A stretch of DNA of 64,000 bases from Planococcus sp. MSAK28401 (GTDB lineage Bacteria; Bacillota; Bacilli; Bacillales_A; Planococcaceae): positions 2,957,501-3,021,500 of the forward strand of contig NZ_JAAMTH010000001.1 of assembly GCF_018283455.1 (NCBI RefSeq). Reading direction: 5' to 3'. The translations under genes and the position numbers were made by a program. Position 1 is the first letter of the stretch, and each line of letters begins with the position of its first letter. The notes beneath the pieces were generated by a model. It was given only the letters and a program-made list of their open reading frames with translations, had not been told where the DNA came from and searched no databases. Of this stretch, positions 51,461 to 60,786 are shown one piece after another.

Positions 51461-52560
51461 TCACGGCTTTGATCGTCATCCATATCGCCTTTTTCTTATG
51501 GATCGTCTTCAACCGCTTGTTCCTGCCGGTGCTGCCCAAACAGCCTGTAGTAAAAGCAGAGCCGCTGGTGTCCATTCTTGTGCCAATGCGCAACGAAGAA
51601 CGCAACGTGCCGACGATCGTCCGCTCGTTAAAAGAGACCGATTGGGAAAAGGCCGAATTCATCCTTTTGAATGACCAGTCGACGGATGGCACACAAGCAG
51701 CACTCGACCGGGAAATTGCTGGCGACAAGCGCTTCACCGTATTGCAAGGTGTCGAACTGCCAGTAGGATGGATCGGCAAAGTCCATGCCTGCCATCAATT
51801 GCAGAAACACGCTTCCGGCGATTACTTATTCTTCGTCGATGCCGATGTCCGTTTCCGCAAGCAAGCGGTGCGGCAGACACTCGGCTTGATGGAAAAGCGG
51901 CGCGCTGCCCTGTTATCCGGATTCCCCGCTTTTGAAGTGCCGGTGTTCTTGAGTAAATTACTCGTGCCGATGCTTCATTTCGTCATTTTATTCCATTTGC
52001 CATTGGCGCTGGCGAATTACGCGAAATTCCCGGCAGCCACCGCGGCAAACGGCATGTGGATGGCTTTTGAACGAAAAGCCTATGAGTCGATCGGCGGGCA
52101 CGAAGCCGTGCGCACGTCACTCGTCGAAGATGTACATATCGCCCGCACTTTAAAACAAGCTGGCCATAAAGTGCTGCTCGCTAATATCACCGCTTCGGTT
52201 AAATGCCGGATGTACGAAACGCCAGCCGAAGTATGGGAAGGCTTCTTGAAGAATAGCTACACCGGCATCGGGCGTTCGCCGTTAATCGCCATCCTTCTGA
52301 CCTTATTTTACAGCGTCTTTTACATCTTTCCTCTATTTCTAGCCGCAGCCGGCCTCGTAACGGCCAACTGGGTTTGGCTCGCGCCATACGCGCTGACTGT
52401 TTTGCAGCGCTGGTATGTCGACATGGTAACCAATCAGCGCTGGTATTTGGCGTTCCTTATTCCACTCCAAGCGGCAGCCATGCTCGCGGTCCTGCTCACG
52501 GCCATGAAAAAATCGTTGAAAAATGAGTCTTACACATGGAAAGGCAGGCATTATTCATGA
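51457..52560 (+). CDS. crtQ: Family 2 glycosyltransferase (CrtQ-like)
   Basis: A 367-residue membrane glycosyltransferase. One helix at the N-terminus, a GT2 catalytic domain with SILVPMRNEERN, LNDQSTDGT, FFVDADVRF and the QxxRW-like end VLQRWYVD, and C-terminal helices. CrtQ attaches a sugar to the carotenoid acid or hydroxyl group. Assignment rests on family and on the crt operon context. Confidence 0.84.
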   Translation: MITALIVIHIAFFLWIVFNRLFLPVLPKQPVVKAEPLVSILVPMRNEERNVPTIVRSLKETDWEKAEFILLNDQSTDGTQAALDREIAGDKRFTVLQGVELPVGWIGKVHACHQLQKHASGDYLFFVDADVRFRKQAVRQTLGLMEKRRAALLSGFPAFEVPVFLSKLLVPMLHFVILFHLPLALANYAKFPAATAANGMWMAFERKAYESIGGHEAVRTSLVEDVHIARTLKQAGHKVLLANITASVKCRMYETPAEVWEGFLKNSYTGIGRSPLIAILLTLFYSVFYIFPLFLAAAGLVTANWVWLAPYALTVLQRWYVDMVTNQRWYLAFLIPLQAAAMLAVLLTAMKKSLKNESYTWKGRHYS

Positions 52561-54041
52561 ACCGACCACATATCGCCATCATCGGCGGCGGGCTTGGCGG
52601 CTTATCTGCTGCCATTACGCTCGCGAACGCCGGCATGCGCGTCAGCCTATTCGAAAAAAACAGCCATTTCGGCGGCAAACTGATGCCTGTCGAACTGGGC
52701 AGCTATCGTTTCGATTTCGGCCCCAACACAATCACCATGCCTCACATTTTCCGCCAGGTCATTGAGCAGACCGGGCGCGACCCTGAACAGTATTTCCAAC
52801 TCGAAAAGCTCGCTGTCCATACACGCAATCATTTCGCGGACGGCAGCTACATCGACTTTACGGCAGACCGCGGCGAAATGATCCGCCAGCTCGAAACGCT
52901 GGATCCTTTTGCAGCCAGTAAATACGATGCGTTTTTAGCTGAAGTCGCACGCCTGTATCGTTCATCCGAACAATATTTCTTTCCGCTAAGCTTCCAGTCA
53001 TTCCGGGATTATCTGTCCCCGTCACTCGGGGCGGCCATGCTGAAAGTGCGTCCACTCGAATCGATGGATCATTTTTTCAGCCGCTACTTCAAACATAAAG
53101 GCTTGCTTCAGGCAGTCGGGCGCTACGCTACTTATATCGGCTCATCACCTTATAAAGCGCCTGCCACGTTCGCGATGATCGCGCACCTTGAACTTGCGCA
53201 AGGCGTTTTTTACGCAAAAGGCGGAAACGTATCGATTGCACAGGGTTTTGCAACGGTCGCAGCGGAATGCGGCGTGGAAATGCATGCCGAAACGGCTGTC
53301 ACACGCATCCTGACGGAACAAGGTGAAGCATGCGGCGTGGAGCTCGCGGACGGCGAACGGATTGTTGCCGATGCCGTCATCTTAAACGGCGATTTGTTGT
53401 CGGCATTTCCTGAGTTGGTGGATGAAACAGAGCGTCCGTCTTTCCAGGATGCGAAGCGTGATCGATTCGAGCCGTCGATTTCCGCCTTTGTCATCACGGC
53501 AGGGCTGGATGTCCGCTTACCGGAACTGAAGCATCACAATGTTTTCTTTTCAGCCGATTATCCCCGCGAGTTCCGTGAATTATTTGCCGACAAACAATAC
53601 AGCGGCGAGCCGACCATCTATATCAGCAACTCATCTCATTCGGACCCATCCGTTTCGCCGCTTGGGGATAATTTGTTCATTCTCATCAATGCCCCTGCCC
53701 TTACAGCGCAAGGCGATTTGCAGATTGACCCGCAACAATACAAAGAACGGATTTACGATCTATTGGAACATTATGGAATTAAAATACGCGATCACCTGCA
53801 GGAAGAACGGATCTTCACTCCTGAATTTATCCGTGATACATTCGGGTCTCACCGCGGAGCTTTATACGGCCCGTCCTCCAATCGGCCTAAAGACGCCTTT
53901 TTGCGGCCGTCGAATGCGAGCCGCGACATTCAAGGGCTGTTTTTTGTCGGCGGAAGCGTGCACCCCGGCGGCGGCTCCCCGATGGTCACATTGAGCGGAT
54001 TAAATGTGGCGCAGCGCTTGATCGAAAGCTATTCATCCTAA
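52557..54041 (+). CDS. crtP: Diapocarotenoid oxidase/desaturase, CrtP-like
   Basis: A 494-residue FAD enzyme. Dinucleotide fold IAIIGGGLGGLSAAITLANAGMRVSLFEKNSHFGGKL at the start and FFVGGSVHPGGGSPMVTLSG at the end, which resembles S. aureus CrtP (end-group oxidase) more than CrtN. YIGSSPYKAPA is another shared block. It would oxidise the terminal methyl of the C30 chain to an aldehyde. Last gene of the plus-strand operon. Confidence 0.85.
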   Translation: MNRPHIAIIGGGLGGLSAAITLANAGMRVSLFEKNSHFGGKLMPVELGSYRFDFGPNTITMPHIFRQVIEQTGRDPEQYFQLEKLAVHTRNHFADGSYIDFTADRGEMIRQLETLDPFAASKYDAFLAEVARLYRSSEQYFFPLSFQSFRDYLSPSLGAAMLKVRPLESMDHFFSRYFKHKGLLQAVGRYATYIGSSPYKAPATFAMIAHLELAQGVFYAKGGNVSIAQGFATVAAECGVEMHAETAVTRILTEQGEACGVELADGERIVADAVILNGDLLSAFPELVDETERPSFQDAKRDRFEPSISAFVITAGLDVRLPELKHHNVFFSADYPREFRELFADKQYSGEPTIYISNSSHSDPSVSPLGDNLFILINAPALTAQGDLQIDPQQYKERIYDLLEHYGIKIRDHLQEERIFTPEFIRDTFGSHRGALYGPSSNRPKDAFLRPSNASRDIQGLFFVGGSVHPGGGSPMVTLSGLNVAQRLIESYSS

Positions 54042-54048
54042 AACGAAC

Positions 54049-54099
54049 AAAAAAAGCTGTTTCCATCCGTCAGTAGTGGCGGGTGGAAACAGCTTTTTT
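54049..54099. terminator. Bidirectional terminator between the two carotenoid operons
   Basis: AAAAAGCTGTTTCCA pairs with TGGAAACAGCTTTTT with an inner CC/GG pair and a loop of about 12 nt. Confidence 0.9.
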
Positions 54100-54106
54100 C
54101 TATTTA

Positions 54107-54940
54107 TCATAAGCATTGCAGGATGGACTGCTTGGAATCGTCCGTTACGTAATGCTTTTCGTGAAACACTGTATATTCTTTCGAGCGGATCGTCGACAGG
54201 ATTTCCCGGTAGACAAGCGCGGCCCCTTTCACTGGAACGCGGGAAGATAAAGGATAATCATTAATCGTTTCAAATGCCCGGTCGTAATGGAACTCAGCTA
54301 TGCTGGCGAGCTCTTCCCAAACCTGGACGAACGATTCTGATACCGTGCCGCTTCCAAGTTCTTCCTCATCAAGGCCGTATTTCCGCATGATATCCTGAGG
54401 CAAATAAATGCGGTCCATGGCCAGGTCTTCTCCGATATCGCGGAGGATGTTAGTAATTTGCATGGCGTAGCCAAGCGAAATTGCGCCGTCTTTTAACAGG
54501 GCAGTGCGTCCTGGCGCCAGTATCGGCAACAGCATCAGCCCAACTGTGCTTGCGACATGGTAGCTATAGTCCAAAAGCTCTTCCAGCGTGCGGTAGCGGT
54601 TGATTGTCAAATCCATTTCCTGTCCTTTAATCAATCCATAAAACGCGCTGGCATCCATATCGTAGCTTTCAAACACATCTTCGAGCGCCAGCCACATCGG
54701 GTCGTCCCATTGAATTGACCCTGCTAGAAATTCGTCGAAGTCTTTTCGGAATGCCTTCAGCTCGGGTTCAGGATGGCTGCCTTCGTCGACGATATCATCG
54801 ACTTTTCGGCAGAAGGCGTACACCGCCCACACGGCTTTGCGTTTTTCTTTCGGCAATAGGGAAAATGCTTTATAAAAGCTCTTTGAATTGTCGGCGATAA
54901 TACGTTCGCAATAGCTATAGGCTTGCTTCAATTCCATCAT
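54107..54940 (-). CDS. crtM: Dehydrosqualene synthase CrtM
   Basis: A 277-residue squalene/phytoene synthase family enzyme that would join two farnesyl diphosphates to C30 dehydrosqualene. Both aspartate-rich motifs are visible, CRKVDDIVDE and NILRDIGED, plus SKSFYKAFSLLPKEKR at the start. The C30 route is inferred from the CrtN/CrtP partners. Its ATG overlaps the stop of the upstream crtN by 4 bp. Confidence 0.92.
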   Translation of the reverse strand: MMELKQAYSYCERIIADNSKSFYKAFSLLPKEKRKAVWAVYAFCRKVDDIVDEGSHPEPELKAFRKDFDEFLAGSIQWDDPMWLALEDVFESYDMDASAFYGLIKGQEMDLTINRYRTLEELLDYSYHVASTVGLMLLPILAPGRTALLKDGAISLGYAMQITNILRDIGEDLAMDRIYLPQDIMRKYGLDEEELGSGTVSESFVQVWEELASIAEFHYDRAFETINDYPLSSRVPVKGAALVYREILSTIRSKEYTVFHEKHYVTDDSKQSILQCL

Positions 54941-56388
54941 GAACCGCCCCTTTCTTTCAAATCGCTGTGAATTCTGTCGGCCAGCAATTTCGCTCCTTGC
55001 ATAACGATTGGTATGCCGCCGCCCGGGTGGACAGAAGCACCTACTGCATACAAATTCTCTGTGTTGTCCGGTTTGATCTGTGGGCGGAAAACGCCCGACT
55101 GCCGCAATGTCGGGCCAATTCCGAAGCTTCCTCCCTTGAACAAGCCGAACGCTTCTGCATCTTTCGGCGTGCGCACGTCCATCCACTCAATCGACTCCCG
55201 GATACCTGGAAACGATAATGTCTCCATCCGGTCCAAAATACGCCCAATCCACTGTTCATCATTTTTCCAGTCGATTTCTGTGCCTGAAGGAACCGGTACG
55301 AGTACATAAAGCACCGATTTGCCTTGGGGGGCAAGAGAATCGTCAATGACAGAAGGGTGGAAGGTGTAGAACGCCGGATTTTCCGTTTTCTGCCCTCTGA
55401 CAAACACATCTTCCATATGTTCTTTGTAATCATCACCGATAAAGAATTGGTGGACATTTACGTCTTGATAAACCTTATCCAGCCCGAAGTACAGCAACAC
55501 ACAGCCGGAAGAAGGTGTATATTCCTTCTGCTTCTTCATCGGCGCTAATTGGTTGATTCCAGGGAAATCCCCATTATAGACAATCGCATCATAAGGCTCT
55601 AAGCCTGATTCAGTTTCAACCGCTGTCGCCCGGCCATCTTTTTTCAAGACGCGCTTAACAGTCGAGCCCAACCGAATCTCAGTGCCGCGGCTGCGCAATT
55701 CCCGCTCCATGACGGGAATGATGCTCGCATAGCCGCCTTTCACATAGTAAACTCCGTGCTGATGCTCGCTGAACGGCACGAGTGAATACATGGCCGGCGC
55801 GCGGTAAGGATCCCCACCGATATACAGCGCTTGAAGGGAATAGGCCAGCTGCAGCCGCTCGTCCCTGAAATAATTCTCCATCAATTGATGGACAGATTGC
55901 TGGGGTTTCAGTTTCATCAAATTGCGGATATTGCGGAAAGTCCAAAAATCCGCTTTGCGGACAAAATCATGTTCCAGAAAAGCAGGCTTGCCGATATCAA
56001 AGCGTTTCTGCCCTTCATCCATAAAGCGGATAAATCCCTCTTTATCTTCCGGAAACTGCTCTTCGACTTCCTGCAATTGCCGCTCGCGCCCAGGATATTT
56101 CGTATACACTTTTCCGTCTGTAAAGCGGATTGTGTAAAGCGGGTCGCATAGTAATAATTCGATGCTTTCGGGATCGATTCCTGCCTGTGCAAACAAATCG
56201 CGGAACATTTCCGGCAGCAAGACGATGGTTGGGCCCTCATCGATTCGAAAACCGTCCCGTTCCACAAACGCCATTCTGCCACCGAGCTTATGTTCTTTTT
56301 CGTAAATGGTCACCTCATAGCCGAGCTTCGTTAAATAAAGCGCGCCCATCAAGCCGCCGACGCCGCCGCCGATCATGGCTATTTTCAT
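54937..56388 (-). CDS. crtN: Dehydrosqualene desaturase CrtN
   Basis: A 483-residue FAD desaturase. KIAMIGGGVGGLMGALYLTKLGYEVTIYEKEHKLGGRM at the start, LQALYIGGDPYRAPAMYS in the middle and VGASVHPGGGIPIV near the end. These stretches match S. aureus CrtN best among the three paralogues here, so it should make 4,4'-diaponeurosporene. The ATG at 56388 overlaps the upstream gene stop; crtM follows directly. Confidence 0.88.
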   Translation of the reverse strand: MKIAMIGGGVGGLMGALYLTKLGYEVTIYEKEHKLGGRMAFVERDGFRIDEGPTIVLLPEMFRDLFAQAGIDPESIELLLCDPLYTIRFTDGKVYTKYPGRERQLQEVEEQFPEDKEGFIRFMDEGQKRFDIGKPAFLEHDFVRKADFWTFRNIRNLMKLKPQQSVHQLMENYFRDERLQLAYSLQALYIGGDPYRAPAMYSLVPFSEHQHGVYYVKGGYASIIPVMERELRSRGTEIRLGSTVKRVLKKDGRATAVETESGLEPYDAIVYNGDFPGINQLAPMKKQKEYTPSSGCVLLYFGLDKVYQDVNVHQFFIGDDYKEHMEDVFVRGQKTENPAFYTFHPSVIDDSLAPQGKSVLYVLVPVPSGTEIDWKNDEQWIGRILDRMETLSFPGIRESIEWMDVRTPKDAEAFGLFKGGSFGIGPTLRQSGVFRPQIKPDNTENLYAVGASVHPGGGIPIVMQGAKLLADRIHSDLKERGGS

Positions 56389-57911
56389 ACATATCCCTCC
56401 ACTTTCGGAAGCGGGCCGATCGGAATTCCGGATTTGCCGTCTTCTTTCAAGATGCCGTTCGTCGTGATGCGGGCAGATTCCAGAATAGTCGGCAAGCCGC
56501 TGCCGGGATGCGTTCCGCCTCCGACCAGCCAGCAATTGTCGAGCTCTTCGAATTTATTATGCGGGCGGAACACCATCATTTGCGATAATTGATGCCCTAA
56601 ATTAAATGTAGCACCGCGGTATACGGAATAATCCGATTCCCAGCCGAACGGCGTCAGCATCTTCTCGACTTCAATATGCTCCCGCAGATTCTTGAAATCG
56701 GTTTTTTCTTCGATAATATCCAACACCAACTCACGGAAGGCTTCCTGTTCGTGTTCCCAGCCGATATCGCTGAAATTATTCGGCACCGGCGCCAAGATAT
56801 ACAGCGCCGACTTGCCGTCAGGAGCCAAAGTCGGATCCGTCACACTGGCATTTTGGATATAGATCGACGGGTCCGCTGACAAGATGCGGGATTTCGTCAT
56901 TTCTTCGACATTCTTCTGGTAATCTTTCGAAAAAACGATCGTGTGGTGCGACAAATCGTATTTTTTATCGAGCCCTAAATAAAGCATGAATGTGGAACAT
57001 GAATATTTCTTCTTATCGAGCTTCTTAGGGGTATATTTCTTCAAGATTCCCGGCTCCACCAGGTGGGTCATCACGTGTGCAAAGTCACCATTGATCACTA
57101 CTTCGTCCGCTGCTTCGCGGCTGCCGTCGTATAGGTAGACCCCTTTCACCGTGCGGTCCTCGATCCATAATTTCTGTACGCCTTTTCCAAGATGGATGCG
57201 GCCGCCCATTTCTTTGACCGCTTTCGCCATCGCTGCCGACAATTGGTTGACGCCGCCTATTGGATGATAGATGCCGTAGGCGTGCTCCATATAGGAAAGA
57301 ATGGTGAACGCTCCCGGGCATTCCCATGGCGACATGCCGAGGTATTTCGACTGGAACGCAAACGCCATCTTCAGCCGTTCGTCTTTAAAGTAACGAGATA
57401 GCACGTCGTAAAGGGTCTTGCCTACTTCAAGTTCCGGAAGTGCTTTGATCACTTTCGGCTGCATGAGGTCCGTCATGCGGTCCATTTTCGTCTGTAACAA
57501 TGGGGACATGGCTTCGAGCTTCTTGCCGGTGTCTTTCATAAAGCGTGCGTAACCTTCCCCATCGCCTTTGAAGTTATCATCGATTTGCTTGCGCATTGCT
57601 TCAGGATCGCGCGTCATCACCAAGTTCTGGTCTTCAAAGCGCAGTTCGTACATCGGGTCTAGTTCGATCGCTTCCATATAATCGTGGACATTGCGTCCTG
57701 TCGTTTCAAATAATTCCTCCACCAGATGAAGCATGCTCAAAAACGTCGGTCCTGTGTCAAATGTGAAATCGCCTAATGTTAATGCAGCATTGCGCCCGCC
57801 GATGCGGTCATTTTTTTCGTAAATATCTACTTGGTATCCTTTGCTCGCTAACAGCATTCCTGCTGCTAAGCCTCCTGGCCCCGCTCCAATAATAATCATC
57901 CGTTTTGCCAT
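56385..57911 (-). CDS. Third CrtN/CrtI-like carotenoid desaturase-oxidase
   Basis: A 508-residue FAD enzyme. IIIGAGPGGLAAGMLLASKGYQVDIYEKNDRIGGRN at the start, FQSKYLGMSPWECPGAFTILSYMEHAYGIYHPIGG in the middle and VGGGTHPGSGLPTILESA at the end. It is clearly distinct from both crtN and crtP here. Pigmented Bacillus strains also hold three such genes (crtNa, crtNb, crtNc), and this copy probably fills one of the extra roles. It leads the minus-strand operon from a promoter with 11-bp repeats. Confidence 0.85.
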   Translation of the reverse strand: MAKRMIIIGAGPGGLAAGMLLASKGYQVDIYEKNDRIGGRNAALTLGDFTFDTGPTFLSMLHLVEELFETTGRNVHDYMEAIELDPMYELRFEDQNLVMTRDPEAMRKQIDDNFKGDGEGYARFMKDTGKKLEAMSPLLQTKMDRMTDLMQPKVIKALPELEVGKTLYDVLSRYFKDERLKMAFAFQSKYLGMSPWECPGAFTILSYMEHAYGIYHPIGGVNQLSAAMAKAVKEMGGRIHLGKGVQKLWIEDRTVKGVYLYDGSREAADEVVINGDFAHVMTHLVEPGILKKYTPKKLDKKKYSCSTFMLYLGLDKKYDLSHHTIVFSKDYQKNVEEMTKSRILSADPSIYIQNASVTDPTLAPDGKSALYILAPVPNNFSDIGWEHEQEAFRELVLDIIEEKTDFKNLREHIEVEKMLTPFGWESDYSVYRGATFNLGHQLSQMMVFRPHNKFEELDNCWLVGGGTHPGSGLPTILESARITTNGILKEDGKSGIPIGPLPKVEGYV

Positions 57912-57941
57912 TGCGTAAGCCCCCGTTTCGCCTCGTAAAAG

Positions 57942-57971
57942 TTATACAATATCTATACAAACAGTATATAC
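57942..57971. promoter_or_regulatory. CarH/LitR-like triple direct repeats at the crtN operon promoter
   Basis: On the plus strand TTATACAA (57942-57949), CTATACAA (57953-57960) and GTATATAC (57964-57971) recur every 11 bp. The first two fit nTnnACAn exactly, the third has one mismatch. The minus-strand -10-like TATAAC lies at 57941-57946 within the first repeat. Confidence 0.65.
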
Positions 57972-58123
57972 ATCTCTTCCCTAAAAGACTAATTATTTAA
58001 CCTCTTTATTATGGTTGTTTTTTATTCGACGATGCGGTGAATCCAAGCGGTGTTTTCAGAGAATCACTTCTCAGATTCATTATGTGGGAAGGATGGTTTG
58101 GTTGTGGAGTTATTTGGATGCTT

Positions 58124-58313
58124 GGAATGAAGCTTCGTTTGGTTATTCGCCGCCCTGCTTTGGGTTGGCCTTTAGCCGTAAGCCAGGAAGAGCACCTGTC
58201 TTACGGCGTCGGCTCACCCTGGGCGTTTGGCGGCTGAGTGATTTCATTGAGTCGGGTGTGTTGAATTAGATCCGCTTCTTTACTGAGTTGCCGGCTAGTG
58301 GGGGAATCGCTTC
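58124..58313 (+). repeat. Structured intergenic repeat, copy C
   Basis: Diverged single copy of the repeat found twice at 10.0-10.5 kb. The core 58146-58313 keeps the whole hairpin. CCGTAAG (58176-58182) pairs with CTTACGG (58200-58206) and CAGG with CCTG around the same loop AAGAGCA. Two pairs differ from copies A/B by compensatory changes, A-T to G-C. The other parts of the gap 57912-58462 hold the crt promoter, a terminator at 58428 and nothing else clear. Confidence 0.82.
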
Positions 58314-58427
58314 GCGGGTGATGGTGTCTTGTAATGTATATTTAAAGCGGAAAGATATCTGGATAGTGAATGGCCTGAACGATAGTGTGAGATTTCTTTT
58401 CAGATGCCTTCCTGTGAAAAACGCCAC

Positions 58428-58460
58428 AAAAAAACCCGGCTGAAGGATCAGCCGGGTTTT
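58428..58460 (-). terminator. Rho-independent terminator of the LysM-3D gene
   Basis: AACCCGGCT pairs with AGCCGGGTT around an 8-nt loop, with T-run on the minus strand. Confidence 0.88.
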
Positions 58461-58462
58461 GC

Positions 58463-59026
58463 TTATTTTAGAATTTTAACTTTTACGTTCTTGCGTCCCC
58501 ATTTAAGCGCTTGGCTTTGAGTTGGGATGAAGACGTCGATTTTCTTGCCTTTGATTGCGCCGCCTGTGTCCCCGGCGATTGCGTTGCCGTAGCCTTCCAC
58601 CCATACTTTAGAACCGAGCGGGATGACTTTCGGGTCGACCGCGATGACTTTAAGTCCTGGATTCTTTTTCAGGTTAATACCGGTTCTCGTGATTCCCGAG
58701 CATCCTTTGCAAGAAGCCGTATAAGCTGTCGCTGACACAGTGAATTCTTTCACTACTGTACCTTTGCTGGAAGATGGCGTTGACGGTTTAGAAATAGTTT
58801 GTGCTGTTGTCTTTTTCAATTTTAATTTTTGCTTTGGATAAATCAAGTTGGATTTCAATCCGTTCCAGGATTTCAGGTTATTAACAGAGACTTTCGTTTG
58901 TTGGGAAATTTTATAAAGCGTATCACCGCTTTTAACTGTATAAACATTCGATGCTGCAGAAGTCGTAAGTGAAGTGCTGAGTAATAAAAGCAATGCCATT
59001 CCTAAAGCCGCCAATAATTTTTTCAA
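58463..59026 (-). CDS. Secreted LysM and 3D-domain protein (YocH-like)
   Basis: A 187-residue exported cell-wall protein. Signal peptide to about residue 25 (LLLLLSTSLTTSAAS), one LysM domain (27-70, YTVKSGDTLYKISQQTKVSVNNLKSWNGL), a Ser/Thr linker and a 3D domain with its three Asp residues (VDPKVIPLG, AGDTGGAIKG, KIDVF). Related proteins (YocH) cleave peptidoglycan. The TTG start at 59026 has AAAGGGG 8 nt upstream and precedes a good signal peptide. Confidence 0.88.
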   Translation of the reverse strand: MKKLLAALGMALLLLLSTSLTTSAASNVYTVKSGDTLYKISQQTKVSVNNLKSWNGLKSNLIYPKQKLKLKKTTAQTISKPSTPSSSKGTVVKEFTVSATAYTASCKGCSGITRTGINLKKNPGLKVIAVDPKVIPLGSKVWVEGYGNAIAGDTGGAIKGKKIDVFIPTQSQALKWGRKNVKVKILK

Positions 59027-59211
59027 GTTTCTATCCCCTTTGTGTATCGGATAATTGCGCCTTGCGTAAATCGGTTGAAAGCTTTTCAGTAAAAATAAAA
59101 TAGCACGGCAAGGTTACAATCATGTGACAGCATTAGGCATATTTGATTACAATTGCACTTTTTTTCATGACAAAAGAACCTTCACCATTAATATTCTCCG
59201 CTCAACTATAG

Positions 59212-59255
59212 AAAAAAGGCCCTCTCCAAAGCTTTCAAAGCTTGGAAAAGGCCTA
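59212..59255 (-). terminator. Rho-independent terminator of dbpA
   Basis: AGGCC and CTCCAAAGC on one side pair with GCTTGG and GGCCT on the other; T-run on the minus strand. The 185 bp to the LysM gene show nothing else. Confidence 0.8.
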
Positions 59256-59258
59256 AGA

Positions 59259-60704
59259 TTATTTTTTTGCTTTATGGACTTTCAAGGTTTTGCCTTTGAC
59301 GGTTTTGTCTTTCATCGCCTTCAAGACATTCAGCCCTTTGCCGTTCAAAATATCGATGTACGTGACCGTGTCTTGGATTTTGATGATGCCGATATCTTCC
59401 GCCGTGATGCCGGGTATACTGGTCAGCGTCCCGACAAAATCGACAGCGCGGAGCTTTTTCTTTTTGCCTCCGTTGAAATATAGCTTCATGATGTCTTGGT
59501 TGAGCGCAGCCGCTTTGTGTTTTTTCGGCTTCTGGCGGCTCTCGATCTTGTCTTCAAATGCCGGTTTCGCCAAGGCGACCTGCTCTCTCGACGGCCGTTC
59601 AGTACGCGTAATCTCAAACCCTAAATAGTCTTCCGTTTCTTTCAGGAACTTGTCTTCGAACGGTGTGACGAACGAAATCGCCTTGCCGCTCTTGCCAGCA
59701 CGCCCTGTGCGTCCTGCGCGGTGGACATAGCTTTCCTTCTCGAGCGGAAAATCATAATTGATGACATGGGTGATGCCGTCGATATCAATTCCACGTGCCG
59801 CGACATCCGTCGCGACCAAATAGCGGAACTCGCCGCGGCGGAAATCATCCATGACGCCGAAACGGTCTTCCTGGGTCATGCCCCCGTGCAATTGATCGCT
59901 TGTGTAGAACAGGCGTTCAAGCCCTTCGGAGACCGCATCGACCTGGTCTTTCGTACGGCAGAAAATGATGCAGCTATCCGGGTTCTCCACTACGGTCACG
60001 TCGCGCAACAACTGGAATTTGTCTTGTTCTTTCACGATGACAAGTGAATGCTCGATACGTTCTTCCAAAGTATCGGCTGCTTGAATTCCGATATAGCGCG
60101 GAGAGCGCATGAAATCACGCTGCAGTTTTTCCAGATGCTGCGGAAATGTCGCCGAAAACAGCATCGTCGTCCGTTCTTTCGGAAGCTGCTTGATGATCGA
60201 TTCGACTTGTTCGATGAAGCCCATATTGAGCATCTCATCTGCCTCATCGAGAACCAGATACTCGATTTTCTCGAGCTTTAAGGTGCCTTTTTCGATATGG
60301 TCGAGCACGCGCCCCGGCGTTCCAACGACGATATGGCATTTCTGTTTTAATTCTTCTTTTTGGTACGCAAAAGGATGCTTGCCGTAGATCGCGGCCGCTT
60401 TGATGCGCTTGAAGCGGCCGATATGGGTGATGTCTTCTTTCACTTGGTCGGCAAGTTCACGTGTTGGTGTCAACACCAGCGCCTGCGGCTTGTTTTCTTC
60501 CCAATCGACAAGTTCGCACAGCGGAATGCCAAATGCGGCTGTCTTCCCGCTGCCGGTTTGCGATTTGACGGTCAAATCGTTTTTTTCGAGAGCGGCCGGG
60601 ATGACTTGCTGCTGTACCTCGGTAGGTTCTTGGTAGCCAAGGCCTTCCAGCGCTTTTACAATCGGCTCGCTGATGCCGTACTCTTTAAATTGGTTCGTGT
60701 TCAT
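59259..60704 (-). CDS. dbpA: DEAD-box RNA helicase DbpA/YxiN
   Basis: A 481-residue helicase for 50S ribosome assembly. Motifs: Q-motif, AxxGxGKT as [26 protein letters not shown] as [12 protein letters not shown] and [10 protein letters not shown]. The C-terminal domain (from about 405, [27 protein letters not shown]) is the DbpA RNA-binding domain that targets 23S hairpin 92. The ATG at 60704 has AAGGAG upstream. Confidence 0.93.
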   Translation of the reverse strand: MNTNQFKEYGISEPIVKALEGLGYQEPTEVQQQVIPAALEKNDLTVKSQTGSGKTAAFGIPLCELVDWEENKPQALVLTPTRELADQVKEDITHIGRFKRIKAAAIYGKHPFAYQKEELKQKCHIVVGTPGRVLDHIEKGTLKLEKIEYLVLDEADEMLNMGFIEQVESIIKQLPKERTTMLFSATFPQHLEKLQRDFMRSPRYIGIQAADTLEERIEHSLVIVKEQDKFQLLRDVTVVENPDSCIIFCRTKDQVDAVSEGLERLFYTSDQLHGGMTQEDRFGVMDDFRRGEFRYLVATDVAARGIDIDGITHVINYDFPLEKESYVHRAGRTGRAGKSGKAISFVTPFEDKFLKETEDYLGFEITRTERPSREQVALAKPAFEDKIESRQKPKKHKAAALNQDIMKLYFNGGKKKKLRAVDFVGTLTSIPGITAEDIGIIKIQDTVTYIDILNGKGLNVLKAMKDKTVKGKTLKVHKAKK

Positions 60705-60786
60705 AAGTTCTCCTTCTCCGTTCATCTGTCTTATCTCTTCATTATGGCACGGATCGGGCAGTTTTGCAGTTAAGCGATTATTGGCA

